A program made the position numbers and the translations under genes. Below the pieces are notes generated by a model, which did not search any database, had not been told where the DNA came from, and saw nothing but the letters and a program-made list of their open reading frames with translations. Positions 41,284-49,584 of a stretch of 64,000 nt of DNA are shown here, in pieces (positions within the stretch are counted from its first letter, which is position 1; every line of letters begins with the position of its first letter). This DNA is from CAZEJS01 sp964512645 (GTDB lineage: Bacteria; Actinomycetota; Geothermincolia; Fen-727; Anoxymicrobiaceae), in assembly GCA_964512645.1 (NCBI GenBank), contig CAZEJS010000014.1, positions 6,644 through 70,643 of the forward strand. Reading direction: 5' to 3'.

Positions 41284-42288
41284 TCAGGCCGCCTTTTTCT
41301 TCACCGCGAACCATATGCCGCCGATGGCGGCGATGACCGCGCCCGCGATCAGCAGTATCAGCGGGACCCACAGTTGGGCGAGGTCGAGCAGCGCCCAGTT
41401 CTTGGCCGAGTCGTCGATGACCTGCGCCACGTTCTCCGGGTTCTGCGTGTAACGGACGTCCGCCAGCTTGATGTTGGGAAGGCCCATCGCCGAGGCATCT
41501 ATGAAGTAGGCCTCGTGGTTCGAGGGGACCGAGACTATCGAGCCCGTCCTGGGCTCCCCGATGATCTCCGCGGTGGTCTGCTTGAGGTAGGTAATGGGGT
41601 ACGTGGTGGCGTCATCCAGGCCCGCGATGCCCGCCGGGTCGAACCCGGGAATGCCGCCGGCGACCGCCTTGATCTGCGCTCCGGATATCTTGCCGGGGAG
41701 TCCGAGCGGCGGCTCGACCGTGGGCTCGGGGGAACCCTCCGCCTTGTACATGTAGCACTCGACGTCGTGGAATTTGAAGCCGTCGAGCTTCACAGTCTTC
41801 ACGAAGTGGGCGGGCCCGGTCCTGCCGGTGTCCTGGTCCCAGAGTTGGTAGGTGATCTTCTCCGCGCCTATCGGCAGCAGCGGGTACCAACCGGTGCGGT
41901 CGGTGTCGCTGCCGTGCCCGGCGACGTTCTCGGAGGTCTTGCGGTCCAGCGCGAAGTAATGGGTGCTATTGATGAACTCCTTGCCCTCAGGCCCCCTGGC
42001 GCTGGTGGTTTCCTTGATCAGCGCCACCGAGCCGGTGCTCTTCGCGGGCTGGCTCATGTCGCGGCGCGTAATGGCCAGGGGCACCACCGCCGCCGATTCC
42101 TCGGAAAGCATCGTCAGCGAATCGGGGTCCACGTGAAGGGTCAGCGTACCGTCGTACCTGGAAGTGGTGTCGATGTTGTCGGGGAGCTTGACCAGCGCGG
42201 GCGCGATCGCCCACTTGAAGACCGGCGCCATTATCAGGACCACCAGGCCGATGATCATGATCACGAGTGCTGCCTTAGACCGTTTCAT
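41284..42288 (-). CDS. DUF3068 (PorA-family) membrane-anchored protein
   Basis: A 334-residue protein of the DUF3068 family, known almost only from Actinomycetota and sometimes labelled PorA family. There is one N-terminal helix (AALVIMIIGLVVLIMAPVFKWAI), a large extracytoplasmic domain and one C-terminal helix (LWVPLILLIAGAVIAAIGGIWFAV) followed by KKKAA. Family landmarks include NIDTTSRYDGTLTLHVDP and TGWYPLLPIGAEKITYQLWDQDTGR. The ATG has a perfect AAAGGAGG five bases upstream. It stands alone between a promoter at 42390-42398 and a terminator at 41227-41260. Function unknown. Confidence 0.9.
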   Translation of the reverse strand: MKRSKAALVIMIIGLVVLIMAPVFKWAIAPALVKLPDNIDTTSRYDGTLTLHVDPDSLTMLSEESAAVVPLAITRRDMSQPAKSTGSVALIKETTSARGPEGKEFINSTHYFALDRKTSENVAGHGSDTDRTGWYPLLPIGAEKITYQLWDQDTGRTGPAHFVKTVKLDGFKFHDVECYMYKAEGSPEPTVEPPLGLPGKISGAQIKAVAGGIPGFDPAGIAGLDDATTYPITYLKQTTAEIIGEPRTGSIVSVPSNHEAYFIDASAMGLPNIKLADVRYTQNPENVAQVIDDSAKNWALLDLAQLWVPLILLIAGAVIAAIGGIWFAVKKKAA

Positions 42289-42389
42289 GTGGTCCTCCTT
42301 TGGTACTTACCCCCGCAACGCCACGTCTCCGGTCTGCATGTCTGGCCGCAACCACAGCCGGTACCGCCCGGATGTAGATCTTCACGATG

Positions 42390-42398
42390 ATTATAGCA
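42390..42398 (-). promoter_or_regulatory. Extended -10 promoter of the DUF3068 gene
   Basis: On the minus strand TGCTATAAT gives a perfect TATAAT (42395-42390) with TGC in front. There is no clear -35 box. The leader would be about 95 bases. Confidence 0.6.
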
Positions 42399-42432
42399 CT
42401 TTCCCCACCGCCGGTGCCTCCGACGCCGTCCG

Positions 42433-43746
42433 GTGAAGCTGTGGAAAACGCCGTGTCCCGCGTGTAAGATGACTGCGTACCGACCCGGCGGAAGAGAGGT
42501 TCACATTCCCCTGTCAGGCAGCGCTTCCGAGAAAGAGACCGGCTCCGCGCCGGGCCCCGCCGGAGTCGTCCCACGGGCGTTCGGGAGGTCCCTCGACACG
42601 TTCGGGATACCCGTGGTCGGCCGCCCGCCGGGCAGGGACCTCGCCGCCGACGCCCTCAGAGGGCTGGCGATACTCCTGGTGGTCCTGGGGCACGCGATAA
42701 GCAACGCGATAGACCTCAACCACGCCGCGAGAAGCGACCCGCTCTTCATCCTGAGCAACTTCATCTACACGTTCCACATGCCTCTTTTCATGGCGGTGGC
42801 GGGATACGTGCTCTACGCCAGGAGGATTAAGGTGCCCGACAGGGCGACAAGGCTGCTGCTGCCGTTCCTCGCCTGGATTCCCGTTTACTGGTTCGTCAAC
42901 CGCTACCTGCGCCACTTCCCCTGGCCGGTGCGCTTCGGGACGACGCTCAAGGACACCATACTGAGGCCCGGCGCCGGCCTCTGGTTCCTGCCGACGCTGT
43001 TCCTCTGCACCCTGCTCCTGCTGGTGGCGGTGCGCCTGGAGAAGGTGCGCTGGTGGCTCGGCGAGGTGTCCCTGGCGGCGATGTTCGTCGGGGTGAACTT
43101 CATCCCCTACGACAACCTCGGCCTCGTGCAGGTCAAGTACTTCTTTTTCTTTTTCGCCGCGGGGTACCTGCTGGCGAAGCACCGGCCGCGGCTGGAACGC
43201 CTGGGCGCCGGGCAGGTCAATGCGGCGCTGGCCCTGGCGTCCGCCGCTTTCCTGGGTCTTTTCGCGCTCTTCTACCGCAGCGGGGCCCTGAAGCCGTACC
43301 TGTTCCCCATCACGCTCCCCGACCTTTTCAAGACGCCGGGCACTTACCTGGTAAGGTACCTCATGGCCGTGCTGGGCGTCTTCGCCTGCGTCGCGCTGGT
43401 CCGCGCCCTGGGGCGGGGCACGCCTGGGAACGCGCTGGCCTGGTTCGGCCTGGTGACGATGGACATCTACGTGGCGCACGGGTTGATGGTCCAGCTCGCC
43501 TTCGGCGGCGGCTGGGTCAAGGTCCTCGCGGGGTTCGTCCTCGGAGTCGTCTTGTCGCTGGTGCTGACCCTGTTCATCCTGCGGCAGTGGTGGGTGACCG
43601 CGATGGTGTTCCTGGGGATACGGCCCGTGCGGAACGCCTCGGGCGGAACGGAGCCGCCGGCAGAGGAGTCTCCACCCCGGAAAAGCCGGCGCTTTGCTAC
43701 AATTCAGTCGTCTTTCACGAGGCGGATTGGTGGTCCTGCGGGATGA
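42433..43746 (+). CDS. Acyltransferase 3 family membrane protein
   Basis: A polytopic protein of up to 437 residues that likely O-acylates a sugar. The conserved core begins RDLAADALRGLAILLVVLGHAISNAI near residue 68, with the active-site Arg and His of the family, and FIYTFHMPLFMAVAGYVL follows. About ten helices are predicted, ending near residue 400. The first 60 residues are hydrophilic and poorly conserved. The true start is uncertain: GTG 42433 is the longest, ATG 42469 is possible, and neither has a strong ribosome site. The stop overlaps the next start as ATGA. It opens the envelope-glycan region. Confidence 0.82.
   Translation: MKLWKTPCPACKMTAYRPGGREVHIPLSGSASEKETGSAPGPAGVVPRAFGRSLDTFGIPVVGRPPGRDLAADALRGLAILLVVLGHAISNAIDLNHAARSDPLFILSNFIYTFHMPLFMAVAGYVLYARRIKVPDRATRLLLPFLAWIPVYWFVNRYLRHFPWPVRFGTTLKDTILRPGAGLWFLPTLFLCTLLLLVAVRLEKVRWWLGEVSLAAMFVGVNFIPYDNLGLVQVKYFFFFFAAGYLLAKHRPRLERLGAGQVNAALALASAAFLGLFALFYRSGALKPYLFPITLPDLFKTPGTYLVRYLMAVLGVFACVALVRALGRGTPGNALAWFGLVTMDIYVAHGLMVQLAFGGGWVKVLAGFVLGVVLSLVLTLFILRQWWVTAMVFLGIRPVRNASGGTEPPAEESPPRKSRRFATIQSSFTRRIGGPAG
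43695..43703 (+). promoter_or_regulatory. Extended -10 element within the acyltransferase gene
   Basis: TGCTACAAT (43695-43703) is an extended -10 located in the last codons of the acyltransferase, 40 bases before the methyltransferase start. It may allow separate expression of the methyltransferase gene. Confidence 0.4.
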
Positions 43747-44456
43747 TCATGCACAAGCTGGCCCTGAGGTACGTCCGGCACCGCGACGACGAAGGATTCT
43801 ACCGGCTTCAGGCGGCCGACACGGTCCGCTGGCTGCTGGCGAGAGGCTTCGCGCCCGCGCCCGGCACCCGTGTGCTGGACCTCGGTTGCGGGCACGGCCT
43901 CATCGGGGGGGCGCTCGCCGAGGGCGGGTGTGACGTGGTGTTCGCCGACGAGCACGATTGGCGCCTCCCGGAGTACCGGGGCGCCGACTTTGCCGTCGTC
44001 GATATCGAGAAGGACGACCTGGGACCACTGGGTACGTTCGACCTGGTGGTATCCTCCAACGTCCTCGAGCACATATCCGACCCGGACCTCCTCATCGGCG
44101 CGACGTCGAGGATGCTCGAGCCGGGCGGGCTCTTCTACCTGAGCTGGACCAACTCGCTCTCGCCGTGGTGGGGGCACGAGTTTTCACCGCTCCACTATCT
44201 GGGTGCCCGCCGGGGTGCCAGGCTCTTCGACCGCCTCACCGGCCGTACTCGCAAGCACGAGCCGTACGTGAACCTGTTCCCCTACGGCATCGGCCGCATC
44301 CTTGCGTTGGTGCGGACCGCGCCCGACCTCGAGCCGGTCGCGGTGGTGCCCAGGTACTATCCGGAGCTCGCCTTCCTGATGAGGATACCTTTGCTGCGCG
44401 AATTCACGGCCTGGAACTGCGTGGTCCTTGCCAGGAGGGCCGGCGGCGGGAGATGA
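43743..44456 (+). CDS. SAM-dependent class I methyltransferase
   Basis: A 237-residue methyltransferase. Motif I VLDLGCGHGLIGGAL lies near residue 40, motif II VVFADEHD, and VVSSNVLEHISDPDLLI near residue 105 gives the post-I Asp/His pattern of type 11 and type 12 enzymes. The region after FYLSWTNSLSPWWGHEFSPLHYLG binds the acceptor, which could be a sugar or a lipid-linked oligosaccharide, since the neighbours are glycan enzymes. ATG 43743 overlaps the previous stop by ATGA, and the extended -10 at 43695 may also drive it. Confidence 0.85.
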   Translation: MIMHKLALRYVRHRDDEGFYRLQAADTVRWLLARGFAPAPGTRVLDLGCGHGLIGGALAEGGCDVVFADEHDWRLPEYRGADFAVVDIEKDDLGPLGTFDLVVSSNVLEHISDPDLLIGATSRMLEPGGLFYLSWTNSLSPWWGHEFSPLHYLGARRGARLFDRLTGRTRKHEPYVNLFPYGIGRILALVRTAPDLEPVAVVPRYYPELAFLMRIPLLREFTAWNCVVLARRAGGGR

Positions 44457-44502
44457 ACCCTCGATGTAAGCGGCGGGCGTTCGGCGTTGCGAGGTGACGG
44501 AG

Positions 44503-45098
44503 ATGGCAGGCAAAGAGGATGGCCGGTTCAACCGGTTCAAGAAGAAGATCGCCCTCGGGGTCCTGAGGATGGGCGCCGAGCCTTACAAGTGGCTCAACGC
44601 CTGGGGCAACCNNNNNNNNNNNNNNNNNNNNNNNNNNNNNNNNNNNNNNNNNNNNNNNNNNNNNNNNNNNNNNNNNNNNNNNNNNNNNNNNNNNNNNNNN
44701 NNNNNNNNNNNGGCAACCACCGCACCGACTGGTTCGCGCTCTACCCGTTCGGGGGCCCCCGGTGGCCCGAGGCGGACGGCCTCCACGACGTCTTGCGCGG
44801 CAAGGGGGACGTGACCATAGGCAGCGACGTATGGATTGGCAGCAACGTGATCGTGATGTCCGGCGTTACCATCGGGGACGGTGCGGTAGTGGCCACCGGT
44901 TCCGTGGTCACCGCAGATGTGCCCCCGTTCACCATCGTGGGGGGGAACCCGGCCCGACCCATCAGAAAAAGGTTCGACGACGACGTCATCGAAAAGCTTC
45001 TGGAGTTGCGCTGGTGGGACTGGCCGGATGAAAAGATCCGCGCCAACATACACGTCCTTTGCGGCTCCGACAGGGAGAGGCTGTTCGCCCTCGAGTGA
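44503..45098 (+). CDS. XAT-type acetyltransferase, interrupted by the assembly gap
   Basis: A hexapeptide-repeat acetyltransferase of the CatB/Vat (xenobiotic) group. The 5' part before the gap encodes MAGKEDGRFNRFKKKIALG and ends at WLNAWGN. After the gap the protein reads GNHRTDWFALYPFGG, then VTIGSDVWIGSNVIVMSGVTIGDGAVVATGSVVTADVPPF and IVGGNPARPIRKRFDDDVIEKLLELRWWDW. The GNHRTDW segment holds the catalytic His of the family. About 60-80 residues of beta-helix are expected before it and may be hidden in the gap. The two sides are in different frames across the 100 Ns, which is meaningless since the gap size is arbitrary. GACGGAG precedes ATG 44503. Confidence 0.75.
44612..44711. other. Assembly gap (100 N)
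   Basis: Exactly 100 N, a conventional scaffold spacer of unknown real length. The seven bases GGCAACC occur at both edges (44605-44611 and 44712-44718). Confidence 0.99.
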
Positions 45099-45104
45099 CC
45101 GGAC

Positions 45105-45425
45105 TCAGCGGTTGGTGCTGTCGTCCCCGTCCGGACTTGCCTGGAGGTAATGGTAGAGCTGCATCGCCACCCCCGCCGCCAGTAAGCAGTAGGCCCACAT
45201 CGCGACCGTCCTCGCGGCATCTTCCTGGCCTACCAGCACCAGCAGCACGCAGATGAACAGGAACAGCAGGGAGATCCCGAACGGGAACACGGGGTCGATG
45301 TTCAGAAGAATGCCCAGCGCTATCAGCCCGAAGCCCACGGCCATCCAGATGTTCCAGAAGATCGCCGTCAGCAGGAGAGCCAGGAGTACCGCCAGCCACT
45401 TGACGACCACGGCCCCTTTCTTCAT
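45105..45425 (-). CDS. Small membrane protein
   Basis: A 106-residue integral membrane protein of unknown function. Four hydrophobic segments are visible (VVKWLAVLLALLLTAIFWNIW; AVGFGLIALGILL; FPFGISLLFLFICVLLVLV; AMWAYCLLAAGVAMQLYHY). The C-terminal tail DGDDSTNR is acidic. Its ATG overlaps the stop of the large GT-C gene as ATGA, so it is coupled to that gene and might be a partner or accessory subunit, which is inference. Its stop lies six bases from the convergent acetyltransferase. Confidence 0.75.
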   Translation of the reverse strand: MKKGAVVVKWLAVLLALLLTAIFWNIWMAVGFGLIALGILLNIDPVFPFGISLLFLFICVLLVLVGQEDAARTVAMWAYCLLAAGVAMQLYHYLQASPDGDDSTNR

Positions 45426-48400
45426 CGGCCTCTACCTCCAGCCGGCGGGCCTTGAATGAAAGCTCGGACCCTGGAGCCTCCGCGCCTGAAGGGGTGAGTC
45501 CATCTTCCGATCGTGCGGCCCCGGCTCCCGGCGCCCCCTTTCGGCGGGCGTTCCACCCATGACCTCGCCGCCGACAGGCAGTTGTACGCGATATCCTTCG
45601 CCGAACCGGGCCTCACCTTCCAGCAGTACAGGAGGATCAGCGCGCAGGTGAAGAGGGTCAGGGCGGTTATTGCCAGGCCGTACTGGAAGAACCTCTGGGG
45701 GCGGTACTCGAGAACGAGGTCGAAATCGCCGGTCCTGTTGATGGGGTATCCGTTTATCGTGGCGTACATGGGAATCGGCTCCGCGGTGCTGCCGTCGCTG
45801 AACCTGGCGACCCACAGTTCGTCGAACGACTCGCTCTGCACGAGCACGAAGGGAGAGGTTGCGCCGCGGACCCTCACCCGGTATTTTTCGGCGTTGATCT
45901 TTTTAAACGTGACCCTGGGAGCTTCGGGAGGACGTTGCATGATGGCCAGGTAGAGGGATTCCTCGACCCTGGATATCCTGATGTTGTCGAACCAGCTCAC
46001 GGAGTTGCCGGAGCTCGCGTCCCTCACCCATCCTCCCGCCGCGACCGGCCGTATCTTCGAGATCCGCGGCGGAACGAGAAAGGCGCACCGGTACTTCTGC
46101 CAATTGGAATCGCCGGAGCTTATGACCGGACACTGCGCGATTCGTATCCACTTCCCCGCTTCCGAGTCGTAGCCATCGATGGACACGTTCGTCCAGTTGG
46201 CGTTCCTGTATTTGACGGTGGTATCCACCGTGTAAACCGTATGGGGTTCCACTGGCAGCTCATCGGAGATAGCTACCGCGACGTCCATGGTTTTCTGGGA
46301 CCGGTTTTCTATCCTCAGGCTGCGCTTCCCGGTAGCTTTTTCTGTTGTGTCGGCGCTTATTTCAGCATTGGGGTATCTACCGTAGACGGCCCACTGAGCC
46401 GGCATGTCCCCCGTTCCCGGTTCCTCGAAGTCGGGATTCAAATTGACCGTTGTGAGGTGGTCCTCGATGTTGATTGCGCCGTATTCAGGGCTGAGGACGG
46501 CCGGCGCCCCGAAGAACGACCTGCCGTCGGTGAACGCCAGGTTGTCCTGCATCGGGCCGGGGAGCTTCTGGATCAGCGCGAGGTTGTCGTAAAACGACTT
46601 CGCCCGCACCGTCTTCACCGCCGGCCAGACGTAACCGGGGTCGCTATCCGTCTCGTACACCCTCAGGTACCGGGTTTCGTAGGCTTTCTTCAGGCTTGTG
46701 TCCGCGGAGAACGCGTTTCCGAAGTCGTACCCGAGAGCCGAAGTGTCGTGCACCAGGTATCTCGCCGAAAACGGCGTGAAGAGCCGGGACATGATGTCGT
46801 TCTTGAGCACCAGGTGCCTGTTCTCCAGGGTGACCTTCTGCTTGCCGCCCCTGACGAAGAGGGACTGCAACCAGTTGAAGTAGGAGTAGTAGTTCATGAC
46901 TTCGCGAACGCTGCTCAGGGACGGGTTCGAGGTCATGACGCTGAACCAGGTGATCGTCTTCTCAGGGGCCCAGGCGTACTTGAACTGCTGTGGAGGGAAG
47001 AACGGGAGCCAGGCAACCCGGGGCTCGCCTTCGTGCCTGGAAAGGAAATCGTTGAACTGCCTGTAGTCCGCCGGCACGTTCGCCGGGTTGAAGGTGTTCC
47101 TGGAGAACGAAAGGGCTTTCGGGTACATCGACATCAGGACGGTGACGATCACCAGCACCGCGGCGACGGTCAGGTTCCTGAACCTCCTGGCCGCCATCGC
47201 CCGCTCCACGCGGAGCAGCCTCTCTTCCGTGGTCGGGTAGTCGAAGAGGCCGTCGGGCGCCGGCGTCCCGCCCCCGCCCCCGTCCGTTCCAGCGCCGTTG
47301 AACTTCAGCGTGGAGACTATGCTCTCGATCCTTCCCGCCCCGCCCTCTCTCAACGGCCTGGCCGGCAGCAGCCTGCACACCAGCAGCCCGAGCATAAGGG
47401 CGACGAACGGTGCTGCAAAGAAAAGGAATCTTTCCGGGCTCCGGAGGAGCCAGCCGAAAGTGGAGGAGCCCGGCGCCTTGAAAACCAGCCAGTTGTAAAG
47501 GCCGCCCAGGACGGTGTTGGTCCCGGTGGCGAGTGCCAGGGCGACGACGGCCAGCGCGCCCCAGAAGTTGATGGTGCTGTTCCGGCGCGCCTCCTTCCTC
47601 AGGAGGATGAGCGACAGGACCGTCAGGACCGGAAGGCTGAAGGTCAGCGCCTGCAGGAACTGGCCGCCACCGAGGATGTCCAGGTTCCACGACCAGATGG
47701 AGAGCAGCCTGAGGTTGTTCATCATGTGGGTGTTGTTCGACAGGCCGTCCAGCATCGCCCGGGTGAGGTCGGGAGAATAGAAAGGAAGTAGTGGTTTCCC
47801 CAGCGACGCGGCGCCGAGGTACGGCAGCGTCCAGATCGCGTTCAGGAACAGGTAGAGGACGGCTACGCCCCCGCCGACTTTCAGCGCGGTCTTCACGGAG
47901 CGGAGGGTGAATCTCTGCTTGAGAAGAAAAAACAGGAAATAGGCGCCGAAAAGCCCGGCCAGCCACGTCTGGTTGTGAGAGGTGTTTGCTATCGTGGCGA
48001 AGAGCGCCAGCAGCACGATGTTCCTGGCGCCGGGCGACCGGTAAGTATTGACCATGGCAATAAACAGCAACGGCATCAGGGCATAGATGGGGAAAGCGAA
48101 GTAGGGGCGGAAATAGTGTATCGCCCACGGGTTGTACATGTAGACGAGTCCGGCGAAGACGGCGCCGACATATGGAGCGTAGCCGGCCGCGTTCCGAAGG
48201 TTCAGCTCGCGGGCCGTCCTGTAGGCCAGGGTGTACATGGATATCCCGGCCAGGCTGAAAGTGAAGAGGAACAGGAGAAACATGTAGCGGGCGGCGGACA
48301 GGTGCAGGAGCCTGGCGACCATGGAGGAAGGGTAGATCCAGAAGAACCACTGCACGGCCGAAGATGCCGGGTTGCTCCCGTACGGGTACCAGGTGTTGAC

Positions 48401-48595
48401 GGTCCTGTACTGCAGCCGCGCGAGGCTGTCGGGCCAGGTCATGTCCGGGGCCATCATCATCCCGGGCTGGGTGAAGTTCTTGTGGAAAAGGAAGCATGCG
48501 GCGGCGACGATGGCTGCCGCGCAAATAAGGTGGTACAGGGGCCTGTAGTCGCGATCTTCCAGGTATTGCTTTATGGAGGCTGCCGGGCTGCGCAT
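45422..48595 (-). CDS. GT-C-like polytopic glycosyltransferase with CBM-like domain
   Basis: A 1057-residue membrane protein. The N-terminal half (about residues 20-480) has around 12 helices and an early acidic loop, MMAPDMTWPDSLARLQYR, in the position where GT-C enzymes carry their catalytic acidic residue. YNPWAIHYFRPYF is another periplasmic landmark. A soluble domain follows from residue 500, including a jelly-roll carbohydrate-binding-like segment near 740-920 (LNPDFEEPGTGDMPAQW; SVSWFDNIRIS), then one last helix near 980. The plan resembles DUF3367/AftD-type arabinosyltransferases, which is an analogy. It is paralogous to the gene at 54313-57261. ATG 48595 follows AAGGGAG. Confidence 0.72.
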   Translation of the reverse strand: MRSPAASIKQYLEDRDYRPLYHLICAAAIVAAACFLFHKNFTQPGMMMAPDMTWPDSLARLQYRTVNTWYPYGSNPASSAVQWFFWIYPSSMVARLLHLSAARYMFLLFLFTFSLAGISMYTLAYRTARELNLRNAAGYAPYVGAVFAGLVYMYNPWAIHYFRPYFAFPIYALMPLLFIAMVNTYRSPGARNIVLLALFATIANTSHNQTWLAGLFGAYFLFFLLKQRFTLRSVKTALKVGGGVAVLYLFLNAIWTLPYLGAASLGKPLLPFYSPDLTRAMLDGLSNNTHMMNNLRLLSIWSWNLDILGGGQFLQALTFSLPVLTVLSLILLRKEARRNSTINFWGALAVVALALATGTNTVLGGLYNWLVFKAPGSSTFGWLLRSPERFLFFAAPFVALMLGLLVCRLLPARPLREGGAGRIESIVSTLKFNGAGTDGGGGGTPAPDGLFDYPTTEERLLRVERAMAARRFRNLTVAAVLVIVTVLMSMYPKALSFSRNTFNPANVPADYRQFNDFLSRHEGEPRVAWLPFFPPQQFKYAWAPEKTITWFSVMTSNPSLSSVREVMNYYSYFNWLQSLFVRGGKQKVTLENRHLVLKNDIMSRLFTPFSARYLVHDTSALGYDFGNAFSADTSLKKAYETRYLRVYETDSDPGYVWPAVKTVRAKSFYDNLALIQKLPGPMQDNLAFTDGRSFFGAPAVLSPEYGAINIEDHLTTVNLNPDFEEPGTGDMPAQWAVYGRYPNAEISADTTEKATGKRSLRIENRSQKTMDVAVAISDELPVEPHTVYTVDTTVKYRNANWTNVSIDGYDSEAGKWIRIAQCPVISSGDSNWQKYRCAFLVPPRISKIRPVAAGGWVRDASSGNSVSWFDNIRISRVEESLYLAIMQRPPEAPRVTFKKINAEKYRVRVRGATSPFVLVQSESFDELWVARFSDGSTAEPIPMYATINGYPINRTGDFDLVLEYRPQRFFQYGLAITALTLFTCALILLYCWKVRPGSAKDIAYNCLSAARSWVERPPKGGAGSRGRTIGRWTHPFRRGGSRVRAFIQGPPAGGRGR

Positions 48596-48752
48596 CTGCT
48601 CCCTTTGCTGGTTGCTTATTCCGGTTGATTATCTCACAGGAACCTGAAGAAACGTGACGGCTCCCGGGTTACCCGGCGTACAGGTAGATGGAGTTCGCCC
48701 CGTTGTCATGCATCTTCCGGTAGCGGAGCGACGTTCCCGGCCCGCGCCCGTT

Positions 48753-48761
48753 TGTTATACT
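48753..48761 (+). promoter_or_regulatory. Extended -10 promoter of methyltransferase gene
   Basis: TGTTATACT is an extended -10 that ends 35 bases before the GTG at 48796. It is in the gap between the divergent GT-C gene and this methyltransferase. Confidence 0.5.
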
Positions 48762-48795
48762 CGTTTGAGCCCCCGCGCGAAAGGCAGCCGTCGAA

Positions 48796-49584
48796 GTGGG
48801 ACGATTCGGTTCCTACATCGCCAGGATAAGCAGGCCTCAGAAGGAAGAGGTCTCCGATGATATGCACTTCCGCCTTGCCGCAGATTTCATCGAAAGGACG
48901 ATGGACCGAGGGGCGCCGTGCAGCATCCTTGACCTCGGGTGCAACGTGCCGCCCGCTTTCCTGGAGTACCTGACCGGAAGGCACCGCAACATCAGCGGGT
49001 TCGGATGCGACATCCGGGAGGGTACCGCCGCTTCCGGCCGCAGGGAGGACAGGATACGAATCGACCTCCTCGACATAAGCTCCTGCAGTGAGGCTTACCC
49101 ACGGGAATGCTTCGATTTCATATTCGCCGGTGAGGTCATAGAGCACCTCAAGGACACCGACAGCCTCTTCGAGCAGTCTTCAGCCCTGCTCAAGCGCGAC
49201 GGGTACCTGATAGTCACAACCCCCAATCTTGCCGCCTGGTACGAAAGTTTGATGCTGCTGTTCGGGCTGCTGCCGGTCATGGCGGAGGTGTCCGATTCGA
49301 GCCGGGTCTTCGGCAGGAGGTTCATCTACCGGCTCATGGGACGAAAGCAGTCGCGGGCGGTCGGCCACTTGAGGCTCTTCACCGCCGCGGCCCTGAGAGA
49401 CCTGGGCGAGTTCCACGGCTTCGAGGTGGTGACCCGCAGGGGATACTGGACTCTCGACTTCTTCCTGAACCGCTGGATATCCAGGTTGCGAGCCAATCTC
49501 GCTCAAGGGATATTCATGGTCTTCAGGAAACCGGCGGCTTCACCTCTTGAAGTTGGGGTACCTCGCAAGCCGGGCGCCTGTTGA
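48796..49584 (+). CDS. SAM-dependent methyltransferase (type 11/12)
   Basis: A 262-residue methyltransferase. Motif I is CSILDLGCNVPPAFLEYL near residue 43, then FGCDIREG, DFIFAGEVIEHLKDTDSLFEQ near residue 108 and LIVTTPNLAAWYESLMLLFG. The C-terminal part RLFTAAALRDLGEFHGFEVV is typical of sugar or lipid methyltransferases in cell-wall loci. GTG 48796 has its own promoter at 48753. Its last 45 bases overlap the convergent radical SAM gene, which is an unusually long convergent overlap. Confidence 0.83.
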   Translation: MGRFGSYIARISRPQKEEVSDDMHFRLAADFIERTMDRGAPCSILDLGCNVPPAFLEYLTGRHRNISGFGCDIREGTAASGRREDRIRIDLLDISSCSEAYPRECFDFIFAGEVIEHLKDTDSLFEQSSALLKRDGYLIVTTPNLAAWYESLMLLFGLLPVMAEVSDSSRVFGRRFIYRLMGRKQSRAVGHLRLFTAAALRDLGEFHGFEVVTRRGYWTLDFFLNRWISRLRANLAQGIFMVFRKPAASPLEVGVPRKPGAC

